From: an uncultured Synechococcus sp.
Lineage (GTDB): Bacteria; Cyanobacteriota; Cyanobacteriia; Phormidesmidales; Phormidesmidaceae
Assembly (NCBI GenBank): GCA_937911865.1
Contig: CALDSK010000248.1
Coordinates: forward strand, 1-64,000
DNA: 64,000 nucleotides
Direction: 5' to 3'
The notes under the pieces: model-generated
The model's database searches: none
Seen by the model: the letters and a program-made list of their open reading frames with translations, nothing else
What the model was told of the DNA's origin: nothing
Shown: positions 33,811-42,749 of the stretch, in pieces
Layout of the letters: every line of letters begins with the position of its first letter
How positions within the stretch are numbered: the stretch's first letter is position 1
Program-made: the position numbers and the translations under genes

Positions 33811-35529
33811 ATGACCTTTCGTCAACCAAAACTACCGGCATCAGATATGTCACCCTTAAAAATAGAACAGGAGCGCTTATGTAGTACGCTGCGGCGCGCA
33901 GCTGGACTTTTAGACAATCATCACGCCAGTCTCAAGGCAGAAGTGATAGAGGCCTGCGATCGCGTCAACCATCCCACCTATCGCATCGCCGTCTTCGGCC
34001 CCTTTAACTACGGCAAATCGACCCTACTCAACGCCCTCCTCGGTGAAAAAACACTCCCTATGGATCTGGTGCCGACAACCGGAGCAGCCATTACCGTCAA
34101 ATATGGCCCAGAGCCGCGCACCTGCATTATCCGTACCGATGGCTCTATTCAAGAAGAGACTGGCACCAGCGCACTAAAAGACTACGCAGTGCTAGACGAA
34201 CACCGCCAAATGCGCACCGACGTTGCCGCGGTAGACGTGTATTGCCCTCACCCTTTGCTGAAGCTAGGCATCGAACTTATCGACCTGCCGGGTACTGACG
34301 ATCAGCAGGCTCAAAACGACCTTGTACAAAAGCAGCTGCTCAGCGCGGACCTCGTCATTCAGCTGTTAGATGGCCGTAAGCTGATGACCCTAGCCGAAAG
34401 AGAAAACTTACGTGATTGGTTGCTAGACAGAGGCATTAACAGCGTCATTTTTGTTGTTAATTTTTTGAACCTGATGGAAACAGCCGATCGCCAGCAGGTC
34501 GCACTTCGTCTTAGGTTTCTTGCAGAAAGCTTTCGGGCTCAGCTACCCGATGGTGTCAGTAATCTATACCCGGTCGATGCGCTGCCCGCACTACGCGCTA
34601 GGTTAAAAGGAGATGCTGCTGCCGCTACGCAAGCCGGACTACCCGCACTAGAAGCAGCCCTACAAACGATTGGTGCGCAGCTAGCGAGTGGACGCCCGCC
34701 AGAACAAACGCTGCCCAGGTTAAAAGTAGTCGCAAAAACAACTATTAGCGCATTAAAAGAACAAATTGATAGTTTTTCTGTGGCAGAACCCAGTGCCAAC
34801 GACTTAAGAAAGCTGGAGTTAAAACAGAAGGCTCAGCCGCTGATTCAATCTGGCTTTAAACAAGATGTGGAGAAGTTGCGTAGCTGGTTAGCGCCTACTA
34901 ACCTACAGGCTCACTACCGACTAGGATTAGCCGAGGCGTTAGAAGTGGGGACGACTCAGGCTTGGCTGTCAGAGAATTTGGAGCCTGCTTGGCGCGATCG
35001 TACTCAACCCGTCATTAACTGGGTTCATCAGGCTAGCGAAATGTTTGAGCAAGCCTGCCCGCCTGATTTAAAGATGGCCTTTTCAGAGAATGTCAGCGAG
35101 AGTGAAATATCTGGAGCCGCAGAGCCAATATCGAATACGGATCAGGAAACAGAGCCGAGCATAGCACCAGTAGCGATCGCTACCGGACTCGGCTGGATTT
35201 TAGGTGGCCCGCTCGGCGCAGCGGTTCTAGGAGGAACCAGCCACTTCGTCAATAAAAGCGGTCGCAAACCCAAAAACGCTGAGAATAAAACCGCCGCGCC
35301 TACTATTGACTTTGCACAGCAGGCCGATATCTATCTAGAACGCTTCAGCCAAGAAGCACGCTCTGCTCTCAAAACCTATGAGATCACAGGAAGAAAGGTA
35401 ATTGAAACTCGGCTCTCTACACCGACAGCCGAGTCTTCTCCCGTTAGGGAATCACAGCTAGGCTTACTAAAATCCACGGCAGATCAGCTTTCTGAGCTGG
35501 TATCCGGCATTTCTCTGTCTATCGTCTAG
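33811..35529 (+). CDS. second dynamin-like GTPase of the tandem pair
   Basis: This 572-aa GTPase has P-loop GPFNYGKST (63-71), switch-I Thr89/Thr90 in VPTTGAAI and DLPG at 158-161. Its G4 region reads VVNFLN, with no canonical NKxD. A helical middle domain, an acidic-to-basic linker around residues 440-490, and a short hydrophobic hairpin (ATGLGWILGGPLGAAVLGG) that could be a membrane paddle follow. It is shorter than and quite diverged from the upstream dynamin. Tandem bacterial dynamins often work as hetero-oligomers, as in other dynamin pairs, so these two likely act together. Confidence 0.82.
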   Translation: MTFRQPKLPASDMSPLKIEQERLCSTLRRAAGLLDNHHASLKAEVIEACDRVNHPTYRIAVFGPFNYGKSTLLNALLGEKTLPMDLVPTTGAAITVKYGPEPRTCIIRTDGSIQEETGTSALKDYAVLDEHRQMRTDVAAVDVYCPHPLLKLGIELIDLPGTDDQQAQNDLVQKQLLSADLVIQLLDGRKLMTLAERENLRDWLLDRGINSVIFVVNFLNLMETADRQQVALRLRFLAESFRAQLPDGVSNLYPVDALPALRARLKGDAAAATQAGLPALEAALQTIGAQLASGRPPEQTLPRLKVVAKTTISALKEQIDSFSVAEPSANDLRKLELKQKAQPLIQSGFKQDVEKLRSWLAPTNLQAHYRLGLAEALEVGTTQAWLSENLEPAWRDRTQPVINWVHQASEMFEQACPPDLKMAFSENVSESEISGAAEPISNTDQETEPSIAPVAIATGLGWILGGPLGAAVLGGTSHFVNKSGRKPKNAENKTAAPTIDFAQQADIYLERFSQEARSALKTYEITGRKVIETRLSTPTAESSPVRESQLGLLKSTADQLSELVSGISLSIV

Positions 35530-35557
35530 ATACTGGCTGAGCCTACGCTTTCTGTGT

Positions 35558-36013
35558 CTAGTCAATACTAAGTTGTTGATTATCAACTTCAAGCATGATC
35601 TCATCTCCATATTTCAGACCATCGATAAAAGGCATGATGATTTCAAGCGTATCAGGAGACTGAAAGTGTTCAGGCTTTGTCTCAGGATGGGGGTAGTAGA
35701 TAAGTCCCTCTATTTTCTTGTTCTCCTTCAACGAAATTCGACAGTCAAAAAATGAGAAGTCTTCAGCTGGGTCGTTGGGTGACCATTTCACCTGTTTGAA
35801 GGTATGTTTTGCTTTTTTTATCTTATATTTTTGAGGCGCGATCGCAACGTTAATCGTACCCATGAAGTAAGCATCCAAATCGAGTCCTAGCGTTCGAAAA
35901 ACAGTCCTTTGCATCTCCAGCGTGCCTTCAGGAAACCGAGGATTTTTAGATTTACCAGAAGCCACGCCATAGCCCTCTTTTATCAGGCCTTTGACCCGAA
36001 TCCATTCACTCAT
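35558..36013 (-). CDS. conserved protein resembling CTP-dependent riboflavin kinase (RibK-like)
   Basis: The 151-aa protein has segments resembling archaeal RibK: IKEGYGVASG near the start, FRTLGLDLDAYFMGTINVAI (35-58) like the GTLNV phosphate-binding motif, and HPETKPEHFQSPDTLEIIMP (109-128) with DGLKYGDEIMLEV at the end, like the cradle-loop strands. Archaeal RibK phosphorylates riboflavin with CTP; cyanobacteria normally use the bifunctional RibF. The similarity is by eye only, and activity is unproven. An unrelated cyanobacterial family is possible. The gene converges with the second dynamin gene and lies just downstream of the DMT transporter gene on the same strand. Confidence 0.45.
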   Translation of the reverse strand: MSEWIRVKGLIKEGYGVASGKSKNPRFPEGTLEMQRTVFRTLGLDLDAYFMGTINVAIAPQKYKIKKAKHTFKQVKWSPNDPAEDFSFFDCRISLKENKKIEGLIYYPHPETKPEHFQSPDTLEIIMPFIDGLKYGDEIMLEVDNQQLSID

Positions 36014-36025
36014 TTAGCAAGTCCT

Positions 36026-36937
36026 TCACTGCTTAGCAGGCTGTAAAACTGTTCTTAACCCTAACAAAATCAATCCCATACTCACTAACATCCAGGGCGT
36101 CACTGATTCTGAAAAAAATACCCAGGCCAGCAAGGCGACCCATACAGGCACACCGCTGTACACAATACTTGTAGACTTCGTGGGTCCGATGCGCTGAGTA
36201 CTGAGCGTAAAGAGTAAATAGCCAATACCAGATGCACCAACACCCATATAAAACACACCTAAAACAGAAGCTAACGAGAGAGTGGGAATGCCCGTCTGCA
36301 CGACTTCTGGAATCACCATAATGACAAGCTGCAGCACGCCAAACAGCGCTCCGTAGTAGCTCATCGCTAGGCCGCTGTATCGCTTTCCCAGGTGTCGCAG
36401 CAAAACAGAATAGCTGGCCCAGCATAAAACAGCGCACAGCATAAGCAAATCACCTCGGTTGAACTGAAGCTGGAAAAGAGAGACTAGATTGCCGCTGGTG
36501 AGAAGAACAAGTACGCCTAAAATAGCGATCGCACCTCCCACATAATTTCGCACCGCCAAAGTCTCTTTCAAAATCACTGCCGCTAACAATCCTGTCACTA
36601 CCGGATTGAAGGCATTAATAATGGCTGAATTCGCCACCGCGGTATAGCGCAAGCTAGAAAAGAAAAAGAAGTGATAGCCCACGACACCAAACGTGCCCAG
36701 CAGAAACAAACAGCACTTGTCTACAAAAGACGCATGACTGATGCGCGGTCCCATCTCACCCTGGCGCCAAACCAGCAGATGCAAGAACGCGCTCGCAATC
36801 AGATAGCGCAGCAGCGTAATGAGGAGCGGGCCCATTTCGTTCGTGGTGTATTTCCCTGCAACGAAGCTACCGGCAAATAGTAAGCTAGTCAGCAAAGCCA
36901 AAGAACTTTGCTTCCAGAGACTGGTATGTTTTGCCAT
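36026..36937 (-). CDS. EamA/DMT family transporter
   Basis: The 303-aa protein has ten hydrophobic helices in two EamA repeats. The first repeat starts LLFAGSFVAGKYTTNEMGPLLITLLRYLIAS. In the second, LCWASYSVLLRH and VYSGVPVWVALLAW give the typical EamA pattern. It is a drug/metabolite-type exporter of unknown substrate, placed in the plasma membrane. It is divergent from the HAD gene and 12 bp upstream of the RibK-like gene, which may be co-transcribed. Confidence 0.88.
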   Translation of the reverse strand: MAKHTSLWKQSSLALLTSLLFAGSFVAGKYTTNEMGPLLITLLRYLIASAFLHLLVWRQGEMGPRISHASFVDKCCLFLLGTFGVVGYHFFFFSSLRYTAVANSAIINAFNPVVTGLLAAVILKETLAVRNYVGGAIAILGVLVLLTSGNLVSLFQLQFNRGDLLMLCAVLCWASYSVLLRHLGKRYSGLAMSYYGALFGVLQLVIMVIPEVVQTGIPTLSLASVLGVFYMGVGASGIGYLLFTLSTQRIGPTKSTSIVYSGVPVWVALLAWVFFSESVTPWMLVSMGLILLGLRTVLQPAKQ

Positions 36938-36987
36938 ACTGATGGGTCCTGCCGATTCCTTAGATGTTTAGCAAGTTTAGAAGAATG

Positions 36988-37776
36988 CCGCCCTTTGCTA
37001 TCGCTGTGTTTGATATTGATGGTGTACTGCGTGACGTGGGCGGATCTTATCGGCGAGCGATCGCAGACACCGTAGAGCACTACACCAACGGCCACTATCG
37101 CCCCACCCTCGAAGACATTGACCAGCTAAAGAGCGAGGGGATCTGGAACAACGACTGGAAAGCCTCTGAAGTGCTAGTCCATCGTTACTTTGAGACCAGA
37201 GGAGAAGCTAAACCTGCTGTCACCTACGAAGAAATAACGGACTACTTTCAACAGCAATATCGCGGACCCGACACCGAAGATCCGGAGCAGTGGACGGGCT
37301 ATATCTCTAACGAACCCCTCTTAGTAGACAAAGCTTACTTTCAAACGCTGGCACGCTCAGGTATTCCCTCTGCTTTCTTTAGCGGTGCCACTCGTGGATC
37401 TGCCAACTTTGTATTACAGCGGCGCATTGAATTAAAAGATCCTATTTTGATTGCCATGGAAGATGGTCCAGGCAAACCAGATCCAACCGGGTTAGACGTT
37501 GTTGTAAAAAAGGTAGAGACGCAACAGTCTCTTTCCAAGTCGTTGCCTGTTTTGTACGCCGGTGATACCGCAGCGGATATGAAAACGGTTGTGGCCGCTA
37601 AGGAGACGTTTCCAGAGCGGCAGTGGCTAGCCATTGGTATTTTGCCGCCCCATGCACAGAAAGATAAAGCCTACAAGGCTAGCTATGCAGAAAAGCTAAA
37701 GGCGGCAGGTGCGATCGCAGTACTCGACAACGTTCAACACATTACCGCTGAATTCGTCTCTAAACAGCTGAGCTAG
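36988..37776 (+). CDS. HAD-superfamily phosphatase-type hydrolase (TIGR01548-like)
   Basis: The gene codes for 262 aa from the ATG at 36988; an ATG at 36964 adds eight residues. The HAD nucleophile motif is FAIAVFDIDGVLRDVGGSY (Asp17 and Asp19 in the longer numbering). FFSGATRGSANFVL supplies motif II, and GKPDP and YAGDTAADM supply motifs III and IV. The pattern of FDIDGVxRDVGGSY closely fits the small family often labelled TIGR01548. The substrate, probably a phosphomonoester, is unknown. Its last 17 bp overlap the convergent amidohydrolase gene. Confidence 0.82.
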   Translation, partial: PPFAIAVFDIDGVLRDVGGSYRRAIADTVEHYTNGHYRPTLEDIDQLKSEGIWNNDWKASEVLVHRYFETRGEAKPAVTYEEITDYFQQQYRGPDTEDPEQWTGYISNEPLLVDKAYFQTLARSGIPSAFFSGATRGSANFVLQRRIELKDPILIAMEDGPGKPDPTGLDVVVKKVETQQSLSKSLPVLYAGDTAADMKTVVAAKETFPERQWLAIGILPPHAQKDKAYKASYAEKLKAAGAIAVLDNVQHITAEFVSKQLS

Positions 37777-39025
37777 ACAGCACTTGTTCTTTACGGGTTC
37801 TAGAGATAACTTTTCCAGCTTTTATAGTTGTGCGGTTACCTGGAGCCGCACCGATTGCCTGAGAAACCGAATCGGCGTTGAGGATAACCAGGTCAGCTTT
37901 GTTGCCGGGTGCAATCCGGTGGTTATGAATACCCATAGCCTTTGCCGCATGGGTTGTAGCCATATCTAGGCATAGGGCATGTCGTTGTTGAGTGCCTAAC
38001 TGTAGCGTTTGTGCGAGTAGCGTGCAAATTTTGAGCGGGTCGCCGTCGCCGAAAGGGGTGAAGAGGTTTTGGATGTTGTTGGTTGCGATCGCACAGTTCA
38101 CATCCAAATCAAACAGCGTTTGCACTGGCGCTACCCCTCTGCGAATATTATGCGTATCCTGACGCGCCATCATGTACAGATCCGACGCGGGCAAAGCCAG
38201 GATAGAAATACCCGCTTCTTGCAACAGAACAGCAGCTTCTTGAAGTTCTATAGGAGAGAGCCCTGCCAGGCGAGTCATATGCCCCAGGCAAACTCGGTTT
38301 TGCCAGCCACGCTTGATCGTTTCGCGGGCAACAATCGGAAAGAGCAGCGGCTCGTCGTTATCTAGAAAGTCGAGGTGAAAGTCCACATCGCAGTCAAAGG
38401 TTTGCGCCAGATCGAACACAATATTGATATTACGCTCAGGGTCTGGGTCGGTGTATGGCGCGGAACCGATCACGTCGCCGCCTAGCTTCAGCGCTTCTTG
38501 TAGAAGCTGTTCAGTACCTGGCTGGTTGGTGATGCCTTCTTGGGCAAAAATAGCAAGCTGTAGGGTCAGGCGGTCGGCGTACTCTTGTTTGAGCGGGAGT
38601 AGAGCCTTGATAGAAGTGAGCTGCAAAATTGGATCAACTTCTACGTGGCTGCGGATGGCAGTGATGCCGAAGCCAATAGCATTGTTGATTACCTTGCGCG
38701 ATCGCGTCTGAATATCCTCAATAGTAAAGCCTTTTTTGAGCCTTAAGGTTTCTTCTAAAGCTTCTTGAAAAGTACCTTTTTGAGCTGGAAACTGATCGAG
38801 CAAAAAAGCCTTATCGAGATGAAGGTGTGGATCGATCAGACCAGGAATAATGAGATCTCCCTCAGCATCTAAAGTTTCAGCTGCTGGCACCGCAATAACA
38901 GGGGCAATTTCTCTAATCAGGCCATTGTGAATAGCAATCGTTTGCGGCTCGCTATACTCAGCCAAGATCGCATTCTTAATGGCTAGATCTATCTTTTGGT
39001 CAACAGCAGAGCCCAGTTTTGTCAT
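37760..39025 (-). CDS. cytosine-deaminase-like amidohydrolase (CodA family)
   Basis: This 421-aa metal-dependent hydrolase has the PGLIDPHLHLDKAF motif (His67, His69), HVEVDP, HLDFLDND and HMTRLAG, in which further histidines bind metal. The C-terminal LGNKADLVILNAD-type strand (PGNKADLVILNA) belongs to the composite beta domain. The pattern fits the CodA subgroup, which deaminates cytosine or related heterocycles. It follows the importer operon (39327-43979) on the same strand with a 301-bp gap, so the importer could supply its substrate. That link is context inference. Confidence 0.78.
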   Translation of the reverse strand: MTKLGSAVDQKIDLAIKNAILAEYSEPQTIAIHNGLIREIAPVIAVPAAETLDAEGDLIIPGLIDPHLHLDKAFLLDQFPAQKGTFQEALEETLRLKKGFTIEDIQTRSRKVINNAIGFGITAIRSHVEVDPILQLTSIKALLPLKQEYADRLTLQLAIFAQEGITNQPGTEQLLQEALKLGGDVIGSAPYTDPDPERNINIVFDLAQTFDCDVDFHLDFLDNDEPLLFPIVARETIKRGWQNRVCLGHMTRLAGLSPIELQEAAVLLQEAGISILALPASDLYMMARQDTHNIRRGVAPVQTLFDLDVNCAIATNNIQNLFTPFGDGDPLKICTLLAQTLQLGTQQRHALCLDMATTHAAKAMGIHNHRIAPGNKADLVILNADSVSQAIGAAPGNRTTIKAGKVISRTRKEQVLSSSAV

Positions 39026-39326
39026 GGATACGTTGTCATGAATACTTTGTCATAGATTCTGCGCATTGGAGCATCACGGAATCATCAAGCAAGCCTTCGT
39101 AAGTGGTTCGCGTATATTGCGCGTATATTGTCTGATCGCTTAGGTTGCCGACCCACACCGTCACTACGTGCCCCCCTCCAAAGGAGAGCTGTCCTAGCTG
39201 CCATATATCGAAATGATACTACTCAAGTTTGGCACATCTACCAGAAATCAGAGCTACGAAGCCGCACCGCCCAAATAAACCTTACAAATAAGTCTCAAAA
39301 CAAATAAGTCTCAAAACAAATAAGTC
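39026..39326. other. 301-bp gap upstream of the amidohydrolase, with tandem repeats
   Basis: The gap may hold the amidohydrolase promoter. Three copies of a 16-bp unit run into the end of the fused ABC gene (39284-39331), and a flanking AAATAAACCTTA is itself duplicated. No gene is seen. Confidence 0.4.
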
Positions 39327-39331
39327 TCAAA
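39284..39331. repeat. three tandem copies of ACAAATAAGTCTCAAA
   Basis: Perfect 16-bp units lie at 39284-39299, 39300-39315 and 39316-39331. The stop codon of the minus-strand fused ABC gene (39327-39329) lies in the third copy. It looks like local slippage duplication. Confidence 0.85.
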
Positions 39332-41801
39332 AATAAACCTTAGAAAGGTCGGAATCGTTTCGCCAGTCTTGAGCAGCCCCTGCTCGCACAATTTTTCCGG
39401 TTTCTAGCAGATAAGCACGGTCGGCAATCTCTAAAGCCAGTGTCGCCATTTGATCGACTAGCAAAATAGTCATGCCTTCATCGCGCAGGCTAGCCAGCGT
39501 GGCATACAAACTCGTCACCAGCTGAGGCGCTAGCCCCAAAGAAGGTTCATCTAGCAGCAACAGCTTAGGTTGGGCCATCAAACCACGGGCGATCGCCAAC
39601 ATCTGCTGTTCTCCGCCAGAGAGCAAGCCTGCCTTTTGATGCTGCCGCTCGCGCAGTCGAGGAAACCGCTCTAGCATCCGCTCAATATCTTGCGCAACGC
39701 CATTATCTTGACGGTGAAATCCACCCAGCTGCAAATTACTCACCACGTCTAATTCCTTCAGCACTTGACGGCCTTCAGGCACCAGCACAAGACCTTTTGC
39801 CGCTATTTCATATGCTGGCGTCGTTGCTAGCGACTGCCCTAAAAAGTCAATATCTCCTGACCAGGTCGGTAGCAAATTCACCAAACTTTTGAGCAGAGTA
39901 CTTTTGCCTGCGCCATTAGCACCGATCACAGTCACCAGCTCACCCTGATTCACCTGCAAGGACAGCCCAGAGAGCACTTGCAACGCGTCGTAACCGGTCA
40001 CCAGATTGTTTACTGCCAGCACAGGCGTTGTAGCTGCCAGTGCATCACGGGTTAAGTCAACATCTGTAGTGCCCGCACCTAAATACGCGGCCAGGACCTT
40101 TGGATCTTCCTTGACTTGAGCGGGCGGGCCGTAAGCGATCGCAGCACCGCTGTCCATCACCAGCACCTGGTCAGAAATTTCCATCACCAGTTCCATATCA
40201 TGCTCAATCAAAATCACCTTGAGCCCACTGCTAGCAATGCGGCGAATCAGCTGAGCCAATGTCTTTTTATCGTCTTGGCTCAACCCAGCAGCCGGTTCAT
40301 CAAGCAACAAAACCTGAGGGCGAGTCACCAACGCTCTGGCAATTTCAACCAAACGGCGATCGACAAACGGTAGGGTCGAAGCCGTGCTATGAACATCCCC
40401 CTGATAACCCACAAAAGAGAGTACTTCCAACAGCTGAGGCTCAGGCTTACGGCTAATGCCCATACCCAGCAGCGCCTTGAGAATAAAGCCTAGCCGCTGA
40501 CCAACTGAGGCCACTCGCAAATTATCCAAAACAGAGAGCGTATTGAACAAACGGGTGGCTTGAAACGTTCGACTCACGCCCAAGGCCGCAATCCGCCGAC
40601 TCCCCATTCGATTGAGCTGCGCAGCGCCGAGCGTAATAGCCCCTGACTGAGGACGATAGAAGCCGCTAATGAGATTGAGCAGCGTGGTTTTTCCTGCCCC
40701 ATTCGGGCCGATGACCGCCGTAATGGTGCCAGGCTGCGCTGTAAAGCTGACACTATCGACGGCCTTGATGCCGCCAAACTGAATGCTGAGGTCAGTGACT
40801 TTCAGCGGCATCTGCTGTTTGTTTTGAGTGACAAACTCGGGTAAATCAGGTGGGTTGGATAGTGGACGAACCGCCGCTGTCGGCTTTGCCCAGCGGCGAA
40901 AAAGGCTCATAATACCGTCAGGGGCTAGGCGCAGTGTGAGCAATAGCAAGGACCCAAAGACCAACAGCTGGTAGTCAGCAAAGTCGTGCAAAAATTCCGG
41001 CAGAATAATCAGGATCAAAGCACCGATAAAAGCCCCTTCAGCCGTGCCTAAACCGCCCAGAATAACTGCCAACAAGAAGAGAATTGAACGGTGAAAGGTA
41101 AAGCTATCAGGGCTGACAAAGCCAACAATCACGGCAAAGAAGACACCTGCAATACCAGTGAGCGCGGCTGATACGGCAAAAGCCATCACCCTAACGTACA
41201 AAGGATTGAGGCCAACAGCAGCAGCAGCGATCGCATCGTCTCGCACCGCCTGAAAGGCTTTTCCCCAGGGATGACGCTTCAGTAGCGCAAAGGAAACAAC
41301 AGATAAAAATGCGAGAACAATAACAAAAAGAACGCTCTCTCTCAATACTGGCTGCAAACCTAAAACAGCCGGCTTAGGAATGCCAGAGAGTCCACCGAAG
41401 CCGCCCGTTAAGCTCACCCACTCAATCAAAACGCGCTCAACGATAATGCCAAACGCGATAGTCACCATCGCCAGGTAAGGGCCGCTGACTTGCAGGGCCG
41501 GACCGGATAGGGCAACGCCAGTACCCGCCGCCGTGAGCGCAGCTAACGCTAGCGCCGCGCCAAAATGCCATTCGGCCCTCAGCATCAGCAAGCTACCGGC
41601 ATAGGCTCCAATCGCAAAAAAGCCCGCATGGCCAATCGAAATTTGCCCTGAGAGCCCGGCCAGAATATTGAGCCCTACCGACACAATGGTCGTCACCGCG
41701 ACCATGCCCAGCACGAACAAATAGTAGGTATTCGGCGCGCCCAAAGCAGCGGCAATGGTGATCGCAAACACACTCAGCCCAACAATCAGACGCCTATTCA
41801 T
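39327..41801 (-). CDS. fused HAAT importer: permease (LivM) + ATPase (LivG) + ATPase (LivF)
   Basis: The 824-aa protein joins three usually separate subunits of branched-chain-amino-acid-type importers. Residues 1-300 are a LivM-type permease (VGLNILAGLSGQISIGHAGFF). Residues 331-575 are a LivG-type ATPase with Walker A GPNGAGKTT (365-373) and Walker B VLLLDEPAAGLS (about 497-508). Residues 594-824 are a LivF-type ATPase with GANGAGKST (627-635), LSGGEQQ (728-734) and LLLLDEPSLGL (about 747-757). The LivG signature, normally LPYGDRR or LSYGQQR, reads LPFVDRR, so Gly is Val480. One of the two ATP sites may therefore be weak. The gene follows LivH by four bases. Confidence 0.88.
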   Translation of the reverse strand: MNRRLIVGLSVFAITIAAALGAPNTYYLFVLGMVAVTTIVSVGLNILAGLSGQISIGHAGFFAIGAYAGSLLMLRAEWHFGAALALAALTAAGTGVALSGPALQVSGPYLAMVTIAFGIIVERVLIEWVSLTGGFGGLSGIPKPAVLGLQPVLRESVLFVIVLAFLSVVSFALLKRHPWGKAFQAVRDDAIAAAAVGLNPLYVRVMAFAVSAALTGIAGVFFAVIVGFVSPDSFTFHRSILFLLAVILGGLGTAEGAFIGALILIILPEFLHDFADYQLLVFGSLLLLTLRLAPDGIMSLFRRWAKPTAAVRPLSNPPDLPEFVTQNKQQMPLKVTDLSIQFGGIKAVDSVSFTAQPGTITAVIGPNGAGKTTLLNLISGFYRPQSGAITLGAAQLNRMGSRRIAALGVSRTFQATRLFNTLSVLDNLRVASVGQRLGFILKALLGMGISRKPEPQLLEVLSFVGYQGDVHSTASTLPFVDRRLVEIARALVTRPQVLLLDEPAAGLSQDDKKTLAQLIRRIASSGLKVILIEHDMELVMEISDQVLVMDSGAAIAYGPPAQVKEDPKVLAAYLGAGTTDVDLTRDALAATTPVLAVNNLVTGYDALQVLSGLSLQVNQGELVTVIGANGAGKSTLLKSLVNLLPTWSGDIDFLGQSLATTPAYEIAAKGLVLVPEGRQVLKELDVVSNLQLGGFHRQDNGVAQDIERMLERFPRLRERQHQKAGLLSGGEQQMLAIARGLMAQPKLLLLDEPSLGLAPQLVTSLYATLASLRDEGMTILLVDQMATLALEIADRAYLLETGKIVRAGAAQDWRNDSDLSKVYF

Positions 41802-41805
41802 AGCC

Positions 41806-42675
41806 CTATACCTTCTTCACTTGCGATCGCCCAAATAGTCCATTGGGCCTCACGCTCAGCACGACAATCACGACAATAAACCCGACTATCTCCCGATAGC
41901 TGCCGCCTAAGGTACCCGCTGCTACCGACTCCACCACGCCGTACAGCACGCCGGCTAGCATCACGCCCCACGGATTGCTCAATCCGCCAATCATCGCTGT
42001 GGCAAACGCTTTCACACCTAGCAGTGTCCCCATCGTGGCCGATACGTTGGCAATCGGCGCAATCAGCATCCCGGCGAGGCCCGCCAGCGCCGTGGACAGA
42101 CTAAACGACAGAGCAATTAACCAGGTTACCGGCACGCCCAGCAGCCGAGCTGTATCTGGATTTTCACTGGCCGCCTGAAAAGCTTTGCCCCACAGCGTTC
42201 GAGTGAATAGCAGTCGTAGTGCGAGCGCTGTGCTTAGGCCCACCACCGGAATCACCAGCTCTAGTGGATACACGCCAAAATTCAAAATGGAAACCGGCGT
42301 TTCGGCCAGCGGCGATGGGTAACCTCGCACCTCCTTACCAAAGGTCAGCATGACCAAATTTTCAGCAATAATGCCCAGCGCAATCGTACTTAGCAACCAA
42401 GATTGAGAGCCGTTACGGGCGAAGGGGCGCACGATCCATCGTTCAATCAATAGACCCAAGGCGGCGCAGAGGATGAGCGTGATAGGTACAGCAGCGATCG
42501 CACTGAGCCCCCAGGTAATATTCAGGCAGTAGCAAAGCACCGCCCCCACCATAACCACCGCCCCCTGAGAGAAGTTCATCGTATTAGAGACGGCATAGGT
42601 CATCTGAAAGCCCAGAGCAACCAGGCCATACATACTCCCAATTGCCATACCAGACAAAATCAGCTGTGGCCACAT
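41806..42675 (-). CDS. HAAT-type ABC importer permease (LivH-like)
   Basis: The gene codes for 289 aa from the ATG at 42675 (MWPQLILSGMAIG); an open extension to 42786 is not plausible. Eight or so helices carry the LivH hallmarks SGMAIGSMYGLVALGFQMTYAVSNTMNFSQGA and GVKAFATAMIGGLSNPWGVMLAGVLYG. It pairs with the fused LivM-LivG-LivF protein, whose start lies four bases downstream of its stop. The ligand is set by the binding protein encoded just upstream. Confidence 0.88.
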   Translation of the reverse strand: MWPQLILSGMAIGSMYGLVALGFQMTYAVSNTMNFSQGAVVMVGAVLCYCLNITWGLSAIAAVPITLILCAALGLLIERWIVRPFARNGSQSWLLSTIALGIIAENLVMLTFGKEVRGYPSPLAETPVSILNFGVYPLELVIPVVGLSTALALRLLFTRTLWGKAFQAASENPDTARLLGVPVTWLIALSFSLSTALAGLAGMLIAPIANVSATMGTLLGVKAFATAMIGGLSNPWGVMLAGVLYGVVESVAAGTLGGSYREIVGFIVVIVVLSVRPNGLFGRSQVKKV

Positions 42676-42749
42676 AAGGATTCGTAGATTTGCTTGTTTG
42701 CAACGAAAGAGAATGAAGGGCTCCGGTGCTCGGAGCCTGACTGACCTGA

